Below are positions 38,973 through 48,694 of a stretch of 64,000 nucleotides of DNA, in pieces (the first letter of the stretch is position 1; every line of letters begins with the position of its first letter). Position numbers and translations under genes: made by a program. The stretch is from assembly GCA_016212085.1 (NCBI GenBank), contig JACRHL010000016.1, positions 105,877 through 169,876 of the forward strand, in the 5' to 3' direction. The DNA comes from Nitrospirota bacterium. Lineage in GTDB: Bacteria > Nitrospirota > JACRHL01. The notes under the pieces were generated by a model. It searched no databases. It saw only the letters and a list, made by a program, of their open reading frames with translations, and was not told the DNA's origin.

Positions 38973-39330
38973 GGCCGCGAATCCCTCCTGAGCGATCGAA
39001 AAGCGGCTCGGGCGTGGCCCAAGCCCTTCCTCCATGTTAGCCCTGGGCACCTCTAAAAACCTGCTACGCGCCCCGATTGCGGCGTTGGGCGGTGCTCGAA
39101 CCCTCGCCTATCACCAAGATATGTCTCGGATTCTGTGCTTAAGTCCACCTTGCACTCGAACCGCTCGCGACGGTTTTTAGAGGTGCCCCCTTCGGGTCGG
39201 ATGCAAGGCGCCATCCGGCCCGGCGCGTGCGTAAGCAATCCGTTGCGAGGGATGCGCCAGGCGGCGAAAAAAAGCGTAGTATGGGGCCACGGAGTGGATT
39301 GCGCGATAAGGAAGTCACCGTCGGCGGGCG
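38973..39330. other. gap holding a MITE-like element
   Basis: No gene. It holds the 144-base inverted-repeat element at 39045-39188 and about 140 further bases before the ATP-grasp gene without a convincing promoter. Confidence 0.5.
39045..39188. repeat. MITE-like element with perfect 17-bp terminal inverted repeats
   Basis: GGGCACCTCTAAAAACC (39045-39061) and its exact reverse complement (39172-39188) bound a 144-base stretch without coding capacity. The trinucleotide CCT lies directly outside both ends, as a short target duplication would. The look is that of a non-autonomous transposable element; no transposase is in the window. Confidence 0.8.
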
Positions 39331-40788
39331 ATGCAGAAACTGTTCGAGAACTACGACCCCGGCAGGTTCTTTTGTGAGCTGTTCGGTCCGCCCCGGTCGA
39401 ACCGGCGTCCGGTTTCGGCGCAGGTGGCGAAGATCGTCCGGCGCCTGAACGGATTCAACCTCGGCGCCCTGCGCCGCCGCTCCCGCGAGGCGGATCAGGA
39501 GCTTTACAACCTCGGCATCACCTTCACCGTGTACACGGAGCAGACGTCCGTCGACCGCATCCTGCCGTTCGACGTGCTGCCCCGGGTGCTGTCGGCGCAG
39601 GACTGGGCGGTCATCGAGCGCGGCGTGCGCCAGCGCATCGAGGCGATCAACCTGTTCCTGCACGACGTGTATCACGACCGCAAGGTGCTCAAGGACGGGG
39701 TGGTTCCCGAGGATCTGGTGCTCGGCAACCCGCATTACTGCCCGCAGATGGCGGGGGTGAAGGTGCCGGGCGGGGTGTACGTGCACGTGTGCGGCATCGA
39801 TGTGGTGCGCGACCGGGACGGCAGCTTCAAGGTGCTGGAGGACAACGCGCGCACCCCCTCCGGGGTGTCCTACGTGATCGAGAACCGCCACCTGATGTTG
39901 CGCACCTTCCCGGATTTCGTGGCCAATGTGGGCATCCGCAGCGTTTCCGACTATGGCCCGCGCCTGCACCAGGCGCTGGTGCAGGTGGCGCCCGGCGGCA
40001 AGCGCGACGCCGACGTGAGCGTGGCATTGCTGTCGCCGGGCATCTACAACTCCGCCTATTTCGAGCACGTGTTCCTGGCCCGCGAGATGGGCGTGCCGCT
40101 GGTGGAGGGGCGTGACCTCACCATCGAGAAGGACCGCGTCTACATGAAGACCGCCGCCGGCCTGGAGCCGGTGGACGTGATCTACCGGCGCGTCGACGAT
40201 GCCTTTCTGGACCCCCAGGCCTTCAACCCCAACAGCGTGCTGGGCGTGCCGGGGCTGTTCGCCGCATACAAGAAGGGCGGGGTGACCCTGGCCAACGCGG
40301 TGGGCACCGGCGTGGCGGACGACAAGGCGGTGTATGCCTACATGCCGCGCATCATCCGCTATTACCTGGATCAGGACCCGATCCTGGAGAACGTCGAGAC
40401 GTACATCTGCCGCGAGGCGGAGGGCCTGGCCCATGCCCTGGCGCACCTGCCGGAGCTGGTGGTGAAGCCGGTGGGGGAGTCGGGCGGCTACGGCGTGCTG
40501 ATCGGCCCGCAGGCCTCCGCCGCCGCCATCGCCAAGCGGCGCGAGGAGCTGAAGCAGAACCCCGCCAACTACATCGCCCAGCCGGTGGTCGACCTGTCGG
40601 TCTGCCCGACGCTCACGCCCGGCGGCGTCGAGCCCCGCCATGTGGACCTGCGCCCCTTCGCGGTGACCGGCAACGGCACCTGGGTGCTGCCCGGCGGGCT
40701 CACGCGCGTGGCCCTCACCAAGGGGTCGCTGGTGGTCAACTCGTCCCAAGGGGGCGGATCGAAGGATACCTGGGTCCTTGAAGATTAA
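39331..40788 (+). CDS. circularly permuted ATP-grasp protein, stand-alone copy
   Basis: 485 residues of the CP-ATP-grasp type 2 family (DUF404/DUF407). Family blocks in order: VLEDNARTPSGVSYVIENR, DVIYRRVDDAFLDP, LGVPGLFAAYKKGGVTLANA, VVKPVGESGGYGVLIGP, LPGGLTRVAL and GGSKDTWVLED at the extreme C-terminus. ATP-grasp enzymes ligate a carboxylate to an amine; the product here is unknown. It overlaps the alpha-E gene by 11 bases, the typical tight pairing of these two families. Confidence 0.9.
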   Translation: MQKLFENYDPGRFFCELFGPPRSNRRPVSAQVAKIVRRLNGFNLGALRRRSREADQELYNLGITFTVYTEQTSVDRILPFDVLPRVLSAQDWAVIERGVRQRIEAINLFLHDVYHDRKVLKDGVVPEDLVLGNPHYCPQMAGVKVPGGVYVHVCGIDVVRDRDGSFKVLEDNARTPSGVSYVIENRHLMLRTFPDFVANVGIRSVSDYGPRLHQALVQVAPGGKRDADVSVALLSPGIYNSAYFEHVFLAREMGVPLVEGRDLTIEKDRVYMKTAAGLEPVDVIYRRVDDAFLDPQAFNPNSVLGVPGLFAAYKKGGVTLANAVGTGVADDKAVYAYMPRIIRYYLDQDPILENVETYICREAEGLAHALAHLPELVVKPVGESGGYGVLIGPQASAAAIAKRREELKQNPANYIAQPVVDLSVCPTLTPGGVEPRHVDLRPFAVTGNGTWVLPGGLTRVALTKGSLVVNSSQGGGSKDTWVLED

Positions 40789-41734
40789 CCTGCTCGCCCG
40801 CTTCGCCGAGAGCATCTTCTGGCTGGCCCGCTACATGGAACGGGTGGAGAACCTCGCGCGCCTGCTCGAGGTGACCGAGACCTTCACCTACGACGCCCGC
40901 GGCAACCAGGATTGGGAGGCGATCCTGGAGATCAACGCCGACATGACGCGCTTCCGCGCGGGGCACAAGGAGGTGACCCTGCGCTCGGTGGCCCACTTCT
41001 ACATCCTCGACGGTGCCAACCCCACCTCGATCGTGGCGTCGCTGGACATGGCGCGGGAGAACGCGCGCTCCCTGCGCCACCTCATCAGCACCGAGATGTG
41101 GAACCAGATCAACGTGTTCCACGGCCGGGTCAAGGCGCTGGACCGGCGCGACGTGAGCCCCGCCAAGGTGTCCACCGTGTGCCGCATGATCAAGGAGGGC
41201 TGCCAGGCCCACACGGGCATCACCGAGGGCACCCTGTACCAGGACGAGGCCTGGAACTTCTATTGGATCGGCCGGGCCATCGAGCGGGCGGACCAGACCT
41301 CGCGCCTGGTGGACATCGGCTACCTGCGCGCCATCCGGACCTCCAGGGATCTTTCCTCCCGCGCCCAGGACACGCACTGGGGGGCGCTGCTGCGCTCGGC
41401 GACCGGCTATCACGCGTTCCGCCGCGTGCACCGCATCCGCACGGACGCGGTGGAGGTGATCCGCTTCCTGACCCAGGACGAGGCGCTGCCCCGGTCGCTC
41501 CTGACCTGCGTGGGCGGGGCCCGCGCCCTCACCCGTGGCCTGGAGACGCGGCACGGTATGAACACCGGCCGTGCGGCGCTCGCCACGCTGGACGGGATCG
41601 ACAAGCACCTGCGCGGGACCGACGTTGCCGCCCTGCTGGATGCCGGCCCGCACGCGTTCATCGACGACCTGCAATGCCGGCTCGCGGAGTATACCCAGGT
41701 TCTGGGGCGGGACTGTTTCGCCCAGGACGCCTGA
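40778..41734 (+). CDS. alpha-E domain protein, stand-alone copy
   Basis: 318 residues from TTG overlapping the ATP-grasp gene. All-helical alpha-E (DUF403) family, starting LARFAESIFWLARYMERVENLARLLEV, with the conserved Glu and Arg of the first helix and VDIGYLRAI further on. No catalytic motif is known for the family; it is thought to work with the ATP-grasp partner. Next gene starts 57 bases downstream. Confidence 0.88.
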   Translation: MKINLLARFAESIFWLARYMERVENLARLLEVTETFTYDARGNQDWEAILEINADMTRFRAGHKEVTLRSVAHFYILDGANPTSIVASLDMARENARSLRHLISTEMWNQINVFHGRVKALDRRDVSPAKVSTVCRMIKEGCQAHTGITEGTLYQDEAWNFYWIGRAIERADQTSRLVDIGYLRAIRTSRDLSSRAQDTHWGALLRSATGYHAFRRVHRIRTDAVEVIRFLTQDEALPRSLLTCVGGARALTRGLETRHGMNTGRAALATLDGIDKHLRGTDVAALLDAGPHAFIDDLQCRLAEYTQVLGRDCFAQDA

Positions 41735-41791
41735 CGCCGTGCCAATCCCCGCCGCCCACCCGATGCCGAACCCAGCAGGACCGATCCATCC

Positions 41792-44700
41792 ATGACGCTG
41801 CACGTCGCCCTCAACCACCAGACCCACTACCGCTACGACCGGCCCGCCCGGATGGAGGCCCAGGTCATCCGGCTGCGGCCGGCGCCGCACAGCCGCACCG
41901 CCATCCTGAGCTACGCCCTGCGCATCACGCCCGAGGGATATTTTCTGAACTGGCAGCAGGACCCGTTCGGCAACTACCTGGCGCGGGTGGTCTACCCGGA
42001 AAAGGTGCGGGAATTCCACGTCGAGGTGGACCTGGTGGCGGACCTGGCGATCCACAACCCGTTCGACTTCTTCCTGGAGCCGGACGCGGAAACCTACCCG
42101 TTCCGCTACGATCCGCTGCTGGCCCGGGACCTTGCGCCCTACCTGGAAGAAATGGCGCCGGGGCCGCGCCTGAAGGCCTGGCTGGATGGCTATCAGTACC
42201 CGGACGGCGGGCGCACCGTGGACTTCCTGGTTGGCCTGAACCGCCAGCTTCACGATGAGATCGGCTACGTCATCCGTCTGGAGCCGGGCGTGCAGACCCC
42301 GGAGGAGACCCTCGAGCTGGCGCGCGGATCGTGCCGCGACAGCGCCTGGCTGCTGGTGCAGGTCCTGCGCCACCTGGGGGTGGCCAGCCGCTTCGTGTCC
42401 GGTTACCTGATCCAGCTCGTGCCCGACGTGAAATCGCTGGACGGCCCCTCCGGCGCGGAGCACGACTTCACCGATCTGCACGCCTGGGTGGAGGCCTATC
42501 TGCCCGGCGCCGGCTGGGTGGGGCTGGACCCCACCTCGGGCCTGCTGGCGGGGGAGGGGCACATCCCCCTCGCCTGCACGCCGCACCCGGCCACGGCGGC
42601 GCCCATCAGCGGCTGCCTGGAGGAGGTGGAGACGGAGTTCCACCACACCATGTCGGTGCGGCGGGTGGCGGAGTCGGCGCGGGTCACCAAGCCATACACC
42701 GAGGAGCAGTGGGCCGGGATCGACGCCTTCGGGCAGCGCATCGACCGGGAGCTGGCGGAAGGGGACGTGCGCCTGACCGTCGGCGGCGAACCCACCTTCG
42801 TGTCCATCGACTTTCCGGACGCCCCGGAGTGGAACAACGCGGCGGTGGGGCCCACCAAGCGCGAGCGGGCCGACGACCTGATCCGCCGGCTGCGGGACCG
42901 CTTCGCGCCCGGCGGCCTGCTGCACTACGGGCAGGGCAAGTGGTATCCGGGCGAGCAGTTGCCGCGCTGGGCGTTCTCCCTCTACTGGCGGCGCGACGGC
43001 AAGCCGATCTGGGGCGACGCCGGCCTGGTTGCCGCGGAGGCCCGTGATTTCGGGGTGAACGCCGACCGCGCGCGCGCCTTCACCCTGGGCATCGCGCGGC
43101 GGCTGGAGGTGGACGGGAAGGGCGTCATGGCCGCCTACGAGGATCCCTGGCACTTCGTCGAGCAGGAGCGCAAGCTGCCGGAAAACCTGAACCCGGCCAC
43201 CAACAAGCTGGACGATCCCCTGGCCCGCGCCCGCCTGGCCAAGGCGTTCGAGCGCGGCCTGGGCCAGGCGGCGGGTTTCGTGCTGCCGCTCCAGCGCTGG
43301 AACGCCCAGGACGGGTCGCGGCGCTGGGTGAGCGAGCCGTGGTCCACCCGTTATCGGCACCTGTTCCTGATTCCGGGCGACTCGCCGGTGGGCTACCGCC
43401 TGCCCATTGGTTCGTTGCCCCACATCGCGCCGACGGAATACCCCTACGTCATCCCCGCCGACCCCTTTGCCGAGCGCGGCGAACTGCCCGAGGCGGGCGC
43501 CCGGCGGCAGGCGTTCCGGCGGGTGGCGGGCGGCGCGGCGGATGCGCCGCCGCAGACCGTGGTGGGGCAACTGGGCGCGCCGGGGGCCGGGCGGTTCGTG
43601 CGCGCCGCCCTGACGGTGGAGCCGCGCGACGGCCGCCTGTGCGTGTTCATGCCGCCGGTGGAGCGGGCGGAGGATTACCTCGAGCTGGTGGCCGCCGTGG
43701 AGGACACGGCGGCGGAACTGGGCGCGCCCCTCCACCTGGAGGGGTACCTGCCGCCCCACGATCCGCGCCTGAACGTGATCCGGGTGACGCCGGATCCGGG
43801 CGTCATCGAGGTGAACGTGCAACCGGCGGGCGACTGGCCGGAGATGGTGGCCATCACCACCGCCATCTACGAGGAGGCCCGCCTCAGCCGACTGGGCACC
43901 GAGAAGTTCATGCTCGACGGCCGGCACACGGGAACCGGCGGCGGCAACCATGTGGTGCTGGGCGGCCCCACCCCCGCCGACAGCCCCTTCCTGCGCCGGC
44001 CGGACCTGCTGGCCAGCCTGGTGGCCTATTGGCAGCACCACCCGGCCCTGTCGTATCTGTTCTCGGGGCTGTTCATCGGGCCCACCAGCCAGGCGCCGCG
44101 GGTGGACGAGGCCCGTCACGATGCGCTCCACGAGCTGGAGCTGGCGTTCCGCCAGGTTCCCGGCCCGGACGACGGCCAGCCGGTGCCGCCGTGGCTGGTG
44201 GACCGGATCTTCCGCAACCTGCTGATCGACGTGACCGGCAACACCCACCGCGCCGAGATCTGCATCGACAAGCTGTACTCGCCGGACGGCCCCACCGGCC
44301 GCCTGGGGCTGGTGGAGTTCCGGGCCTTCGAGATGCCGCCCCACGCGCGCATGAGCCTGACCCAGCAACTGCTGCTGCTGGCGCTGGTGGCGCGGTTCTG
44401 GAAGCGGCCCTACCGGGGCGACCTGGTGCGCTGGGGCACCCAGTTGCACGACCGCTACATGCTCCCGCACTTCGTGGCGCAGGACCTGGGCGACATCATC
44501 GCCGACATGAACCGCGCCGGTTACGCGCTGCAAGACGAGTGGTTCGCCCCGCACCTGGAGTTCCGCTTCCCCCTGTATGGCACCGTGCGCTACGGCACCA
44601 TCGGGCTGGAATTGCGTCAGGCGCTGGAGCCGTGGAACGTCATGGGCGAGGAGGGGGCGGTCGGCGGCACGGTGCGCTATGTGGACTCGTCGGTGGAGCG

Positions 44701-45106
44701 GTTGCAGGTCAAGGCCACGGGCCTCACCGGCGACCGCCACGTGATCGCCTGCAACGGCCACCGCGTGCCGATGGTGCCCACCGGCACCCAGGGCGAGGCG
44801 GTGGGCGGCGTGCGCTTCCGGGCGTGGCAGCCGCCCTCCGCCCTGCACCCCACCATCGGCATCGACGCGCCCCTGGTGTTCGACATTTACGACCGCTGGA
44901 GCGGGCGCGCCGTGGCCGGCTGCACCTACCACGTCGCCCACCCGGGGGGGCGCCATTTCGAGCAGTTCCCGGTCAATTCCTACGAGGCGGAGAGCCGGCG
45001 CCTGGCCCGCTTCCTCCCGTTCGGCCACACGCCGGGCCCGTGCCCGGAGCCCCGGGCGCTTGCCAGGCCCGAGTTTCCCTGTACCCTTGACCTGCGCTGG
45101 TCCTGA
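41792..45106 (+). CDS. transglutaminase-like protease fused to a DUF2126 domain
   Basis: 1104 residues in two parts. Residues 1-290 are an N-terminal beta domain plus a transglutaminase-like core with Cys in [20 protein letters not shown], His in [11 protein letters not shown] and Asp in GLDPTSG, the catalytic triad. From about residue 300 to the end is the DUF2126 region ([55 protein letters not shown]), predicted to hold a circularly permuted ATP-grasp-like or amidoligase fold. A ligase and a peptidase in one chain suggest synthesis and trimming of a peptide-like product. The cluster context supports this; substrate unknown. Confidence 0.88.
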   Translation: MTLHVALNHQTHYRYDRPARMEAQVIRLRPAPHSRTAILSYALRITPEGYFLNWQQDPFGNYLARVVYPEKVREFHVEVDLVADLAIHNPFDFFLEPDAETYPFRYDPLLARDLAPYLEEMAPGPRLKAWLDGYQYPDGGRTVDFLVGLNRQLHDEIGYVIRLEPGVQTPEETLELARGSCRDSAWLLVQVLRHLGVASRFVSGYLIQLVPDVKSLDGPSGAEHDFTDLHAWVEAYLPGAGWVGLDPTSGLLAGEGHIPLACTPHPATAAPISGCLEEVETEFHHTMSVRRVAESARVTKPYTEEQWAGIDAFGQRIDRELAEGDVRLTVGGEPTFVSIDFPDAPEWNNAAVGPTKRERADDLIRRLRDRFAPGGLLHYGQGKWYPGEQLPRWAFSLYWRRDGKPIWGDAGLVAAEARDFGVNADRARAFTLGIARRLEVDGKGVMAAYEDPWHFVEQERKLPENLNPATNKLDDPLARARLAKAFERGLGQAAGFVLPLQRWNAQDGSRRWVSEPWSTRYRHLFLIPGDSPVGYRLPIGSLPHIAPTEYPYVIPADPFAERGELPEAGARRQAFRRVAGGAADAPPQTVVGQLGAPGAGRFVRAALTVEPRDGRLCVFMPPVERAEDYLELVAAVEDTAAELGAPLHLEGYLPPHDPRLNVIRVTPDPGVIEVNVQPAGDWPEMVAITTAIYEEARLSRLGTEKFMLDGRHTGTGGGNHVVLGGPTPADSPFLRRPDLLASLVAYWQHHPALSYLFSGLFIGPTSQAPRVDEARHDALHELELAFRQVPGPDDGQPVPPWLVDRIFRNLLIDVTGNTHRAEICIDKLYSPDGPTGRLGLVEFRAFEMPPHARMSLTQQLLLLALVARFWKRPYRGDLVRWGTQLHDRYMLPHFVAQDLGDIIADMNRAGYALQDEWFAPHLEFRFPLYGTVRYGTIGLELRQALEPWNVMGEEGAVGGTVRYVDSSVERLQVKATGLTGDRHVIACNGHRVPMVPTGTQGEAVGGVRFRAWQPPSALHPTIGIDAPLVFDIYDRWSGRAVAGCTYHVAHPGGRHFEQFPVNSYEAESRRLARFLPFGHTPGPCPEPRALARPEFPCTLDLRWS

Positions 45107-45197
45107 ACGGCGTGTGCCCGCGCGCGTGAAGCGGCCGATACCGGTAAAATGGTGCGGCCCACGGATGACGTTCCATGTTTTTTGGGGACAGTGACCC

Positions 45198-47786
45198 ATG
45201 CATCCCACCCCCGCGCAACCGTCCGAACCGGCGATGCCACTGGCTGACCTGATCCAGACATACCGGCCCGACGCGGGGGTGTACGACGAGATGGTGGCGG
45301 CGGATGGCACCGTGCGGCCCCACTGGCAGCGCCTGCTGGGGGCCTTCCACGGCATGGACGTGCCGGGACGGGCGCGCGCCAGCGAGCTGGCCCAGCGCCT
45401 GCTGCGGGAAAACGGCGTGACCTACATGGCGCGCGGCGACGCGGCGAGCCAGTCCCGCGCCTGGCAGCTTGATCTGTTCCCCCTGGTGATCGGCCACGCG
45501 GAGTGGCGCGAGCTGGAAACCGGCCTGATCCAGCGCGCCCGCCTGCTCAACGCGGTGCTGGCCGACGTCTACGGGCCGCAGCGGGTGCTCAAGGAGGGGC
45601 TGTTGCCGGCGTCGATGGTCTTCGGCAGCCCGGAGTTCCTGCGGCCCTGCCACGGCATCCCCGTGCCGGGCCAGGTGCACCTGCACTTCCTGGCGTTCGA
45701 CCTGGCGCGCGCGCCCAACGGCCAGTGGTGGGTGCTGAGCGACCGCACCCAGGCGCCCTCCGGCGCCGGGTATGCGCTGGAGAACCGCGTCGTCGCGTCC
45801 CACTGCCTGTCGGAGATCTTCGCCCGCGAGAACGTGCAGCGTCTGGCGGGGTTCTTTTCCGCGTTCAGCGAGCGTTTCCTGGCCATGTCGCGGCGCGACG
45901 ACCCCCTTGCGGTCATCCTCTCCCCGGGGCCGACCAAGGAGGCCTATTTCGAACACGCCTACCTGGCGCGCTACCTGGGCTACAGCGTCGTGGAAGGTTC
46001 CGATCTCACGGTGCGCGACGACCGGCTGTACCTGAAGACCGTCGACGGCCTGAAACCGGTGGACCTGGTCTTCCGCCGCGTGCGGTCCGAGCTGTGCGAC
46101 CCGCTGGAGCTGCGCACCGAGTCGCTGATCGGCGTTCCCGGCCTGGTGCACGCCGCGCGCCAGGGGCAGGTGGTCATCGCCAACGCCCTGGGCAGCGGGC
46201 TGGTGGAGAGCGAGGCGCTGCCCAGCTTCCTGCCGGGGCTGAGCCGTGCGCTGCTGGGCGAGGAGTTGAGCATTCCCAGCGTCGCCACCTGGTGGTGCGG
46301 CCAGGCGCGGGAGATGGCGCATGTCCTCGAAAACCTGGAGCGCCTGATCGTCCGCAAGGTGGCGTCCCGCCGGTCCTTCCTGGCGCCCGGCCAGAACAGC
46401 TTCGTCGGCCCGGAGCTGACGGGCGCGCAGCGGCAGTGGCTGGCCCGGCACATCGAACAGGCCGGGCACGAGTACATCGGCCAGGAGCGCGTCTCCATGT
46501 CGACGGTGCCGATCTGGCAGGATGACGGCGGCCTGCGCCCGGCACCGATGACGCTGCGCGTCTACCTGGCGGCCACGGAGGACGGCTACCAGGTCATGCC
46601 CGGCGGGCTGACGCGGGTGTGCGAGCGCTCCGGCGCCTTCGCCCCCTGGCTGGAGCCCAGCAACATCAGCAAGGACACCTGGATCCTGCGCGAGGGCCCC
46701 GCCGAGCCGCCCACCGTGCTCACCCCGAGCACCGAGGCGGTGCGCCTGCGGCGCAGCGCGCGCGACCTGCCCAGCCGCACCGCCGACAACCTGTTCTGGC
46801 TGGGGCGCTACGCGGAGCGTTCCGAGGGGGCGGTGCGGTTGTTCCGCAGCCTGCTGGCGCACCTGGGCGGGGAGAGCCGCTCCTCCAACCCGCTCACCCT
46901 GGAGCGGCTGGTGTCGCTGCTGGTGGTCCAGGAGCACCTGTCCCAGCGGCGCGCCCGGCGCGCCGTGGAGCTGGGGATCCGGGCGGTCGAGACGGAACTG
47001 TGGACGATCCTGTTCGACCCGGACTGCCCGGACGGCCTCGCCAATATCCTCGGCAACGTGCGGCGCACCTCCGAGTTCATCCGCGAGCGCCTGTCCAAGG
47101 ACACCTGGCGCATCCTCACCGACCTGACCGAGATCTCCGTGGGGTGGCGCCTGAACAAGGGGCGCGAGGTGGACGACGCGTTCCGCTGCCTGAACACCAT
47201 GGCCCGCTGCCTGGCGGCCTTCAGCGGCATGATCATGGAAAACATGACGCGCGGCTACAGCTGGCGCTTTCTGGACCTGGGCCGCCGCCTGGAGCGCGTG
47301 CGCTACGGCGCGCGCCTGATCCACCACCTGACCGCGCGCGGCGACGTGGAATCCACCGGCGCGCTGGACCTGCTCCTGGAGCTGGCGGACAGCACGATGA
47401 CCTATCGCACCCGCTACAAGGCCAGCCCCCAGCTGGCGCCCACGCTGGACCTGCTGCTGGCGGACGAGACCAACCCCCGTTCCCTCATGTTCCAGTTGGT
47501 CGCCCTGGACGAGCACGTCGGCGTGCTGCCGCTGGAGGACCGCGAGGCGCTGCTCAGCCCCTCGCGGCGCATCATCACCAGCCTGCGCACCGAGTTGCGG
47601 CTGGCGAACGTGGCCCAGCTTGCCAGGGAGAGCGGGCGCCGGGGGGCGCGGGGCGAGCTGAGCCGGCTGCTGCGCGGCATCGAAGGGGGCACCAGCGACC
47701 TGTCGGACCTCATCGCGCGGACCTATTTCAGCCACTCCATGCCGCAGCACACGGCCGGACCCCAGTGGACGGGGACGACGTTTTGA
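45198..47786 (+). CDS. ATP-grasp and alpha-E fusion protein
   Basis: 862 residues. Residues 1-500 are a second CP-ATP-grasp domain (VLSDRTQAPSGAGYALENR, DLVFRRVRSELCDPLEL, LIGVPGLVHAARQGQVVIAN, ISKDTWIL) and residues 525-850 an alpha-E domain (RTADNLFWLGRYAERSEGAVRLF cut here at the core). It is a fused paralog of the two stand-alone genes upstream. The first box changes from LEDNARTPSG to LSDRTQAPSG, so the putative metal or ATP-site Glu and Asn differ between the copies. The gap upstream is 91 bases. The TGA overlaps the next start. Confidence 0.87.
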   Translation: MHPTPAQPSEPAMPLADLIQTYRPDAGVYDEMVAADGTVRPHWQRLLGAFHGMDVPGRARASELAQRLLRENGVTYMARGDAASQSRAWQLDLFPLVIGHAEWRELETGLIQRARLLNAVLADVYGPQRVLKEGLLPASMVFGSPEFLRPCHGIPVPGQVHLHFLAFDLARAPNGQWWVLSDRTQAPSGAGYALENRVVASHCLSEIFARENVQRLAGFFSAFSERFLAMSRRDDPLAVILSPGPTKEAYFEHAYLARYLGYSVVEGSDLTVRDDRLYLKTVDGLKPVDLVFRRVRSELCDPLELRTESLIGVPGLVHAARQGQVVIANALGSGLVESEALPSFLPGLSRALLGEELSIPSVATWWCGQAREMAHVLENLERLIVRKVASRRSFLAPGQNSFVGPELTGAQRQWLARHIEQAGHEYIGQERVSMSTVPIWQDDGGLRPAPMTLRVYLAATEDGYQVMPGGLTRVCERSGAFAPWLEPSNISKDTWILREGPAEPPTVLTPSTEAVRLRRSARDLPSRTADNLFWLGRYAERSEGAVRLFRSLLAHLGGESRSSNPLTLERLVSLLVVQEHLSQRRARRAVELGIRAVETELWTILFDPDCPDGLANILGNVRRTSEFIRERLSKDTWRILTDLTEISVGWRLNKGREVDDAFRCLNTMARCLAAFSGMIMENMTRGYSWRFLDLGRRLERVRYGARLIHHLTARGDVESTGALDLLLELADSTMTYRTRYKASPQLAPTLDLLLADETNPRSLMFQLVALDEHVGVLPLEDREALLSPSRRIITSLRTELRLANVAQLARESGRRGARGELSRLLRGIEGGTSDLSDLIARTYFSHSMPQHTAGPQWTGTTF

Positions 47787-48685
47787 TCTACGACATCCGC
47801 CACCGCACCGTCTTCAGCTATGAGCAGGCGGTCTCCATCTCCCACCATGTGCTGCACCTGACGCCGCGGCGCGGGCCGCGCCAGGTCTGCGAGCGGTCGG
47901 CGATCGCGGTCGATCCGGCCCCCGCCACCCGCTCCGACGGGCGGGACTACTTTGGCAATCCCATCGCCATTCTGACCGTGGAGGCGCCCCACCGCCGGCT
48001 GGAGATCCACGCCAGCTCGCGCGTCGAGGTGCTGCCGCCGCCGCCCGTCGACCCGGAGCGCAGCATGGCGTGGGATGGCGTGGCGCGGCTGCTGGAGCAC
48101 TCGACCGCCCCGTCGGTGCTCGACGCCTACCAGTATGTGTTCGGCTCACCCTACGTCGCCATCGGCGACGAGGTGTACGACTTCGCGCGGACCTCGTTCC
48201 CGCCGGGGCGGCCGATCCTGGCGGCGGTGATGGACCTGACCCGGCGCATCTACCGGGAGTTCGAGTACAAGGGCGGGGTGACCGACGTGTCGACCCCGGT
48301 CCGGGCCGTGCTCGCCACCCGCAAGGGGGTATGCCAGGACTTCGCCCATCTTCAGATCGCCTGCCTGCGCAGCCTCGGGCTGCCGGCCCGCTACGTCAGC
48401 GGCTACCTGCTGACCCGTCCGCCGGAGGGCAAGGAGCGGCTGGTGGGGGCCGACGCCTCCCACGCGTGGCTGTCGGTGTGGTGCCCCAAGAACGGCTGGG
48501 TGGACTTTGATCCCACCAACAACCTCATCCCCGGCGACGAGCACATCATGCTGGCCTGGGGCCGCGACTATGGCGACGTGAGCCCCATCAACGGCGTGAT
48601 GATCGGCGGCAGCTCGCACAGCGTTGCGGTGGCCGTGGATGTCATGCCCGTGCCGGTGCCCCAGGAGCAGCCCGCCGCCCCCTGA
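47783..48685 (+). CDS. transglutaminase-like protease
   Basis: 300 residues from TTG, overlapping the fusion gene by 4 bases. N-terminal beta domain (IRHRTVFSYEQAVSISHHVL) then the transglutaminase core with Cys in KGVCQDFAHLQIACLRSLG, His in DASHAWLSVW and Asp in GWVDFDPTNN. Cytoplasmic, no signal peptide. It is the final gene of the ATP-grasp/alpha-E cluster and probably the peptidase partner of the fusion protein. It converges on mnmE. Confidence 0.88.
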   Translation: MIYDIRHRTVFSYEQAVSISHHVLHLTPRRGPRQVCERSAIAVDPAPATRSDGRDYFGNPIAILTVEAPHRRLEIHASSRVEVLPPPPVDPERSMAWDGVARLLEHSTAPSVLDAYQYVFGSPYVAIGDEVYDFARTSFPPGRPILAAVMDLTRRIYREFEYKGGVTDVSTPVRAVLATRKGVCQDFAHLQIACLRSLGLPARYVSGYLLTRPPEGKERLVGADASHAWLSVWCPKNGWVDFDPTNNLIPGDEHIMLAWGRDYGDVSPINGVMIGGSSHSVAVAVDVMPVPVPQEQPAAP

Positions 48686-48694
48686 GGCACGGCG

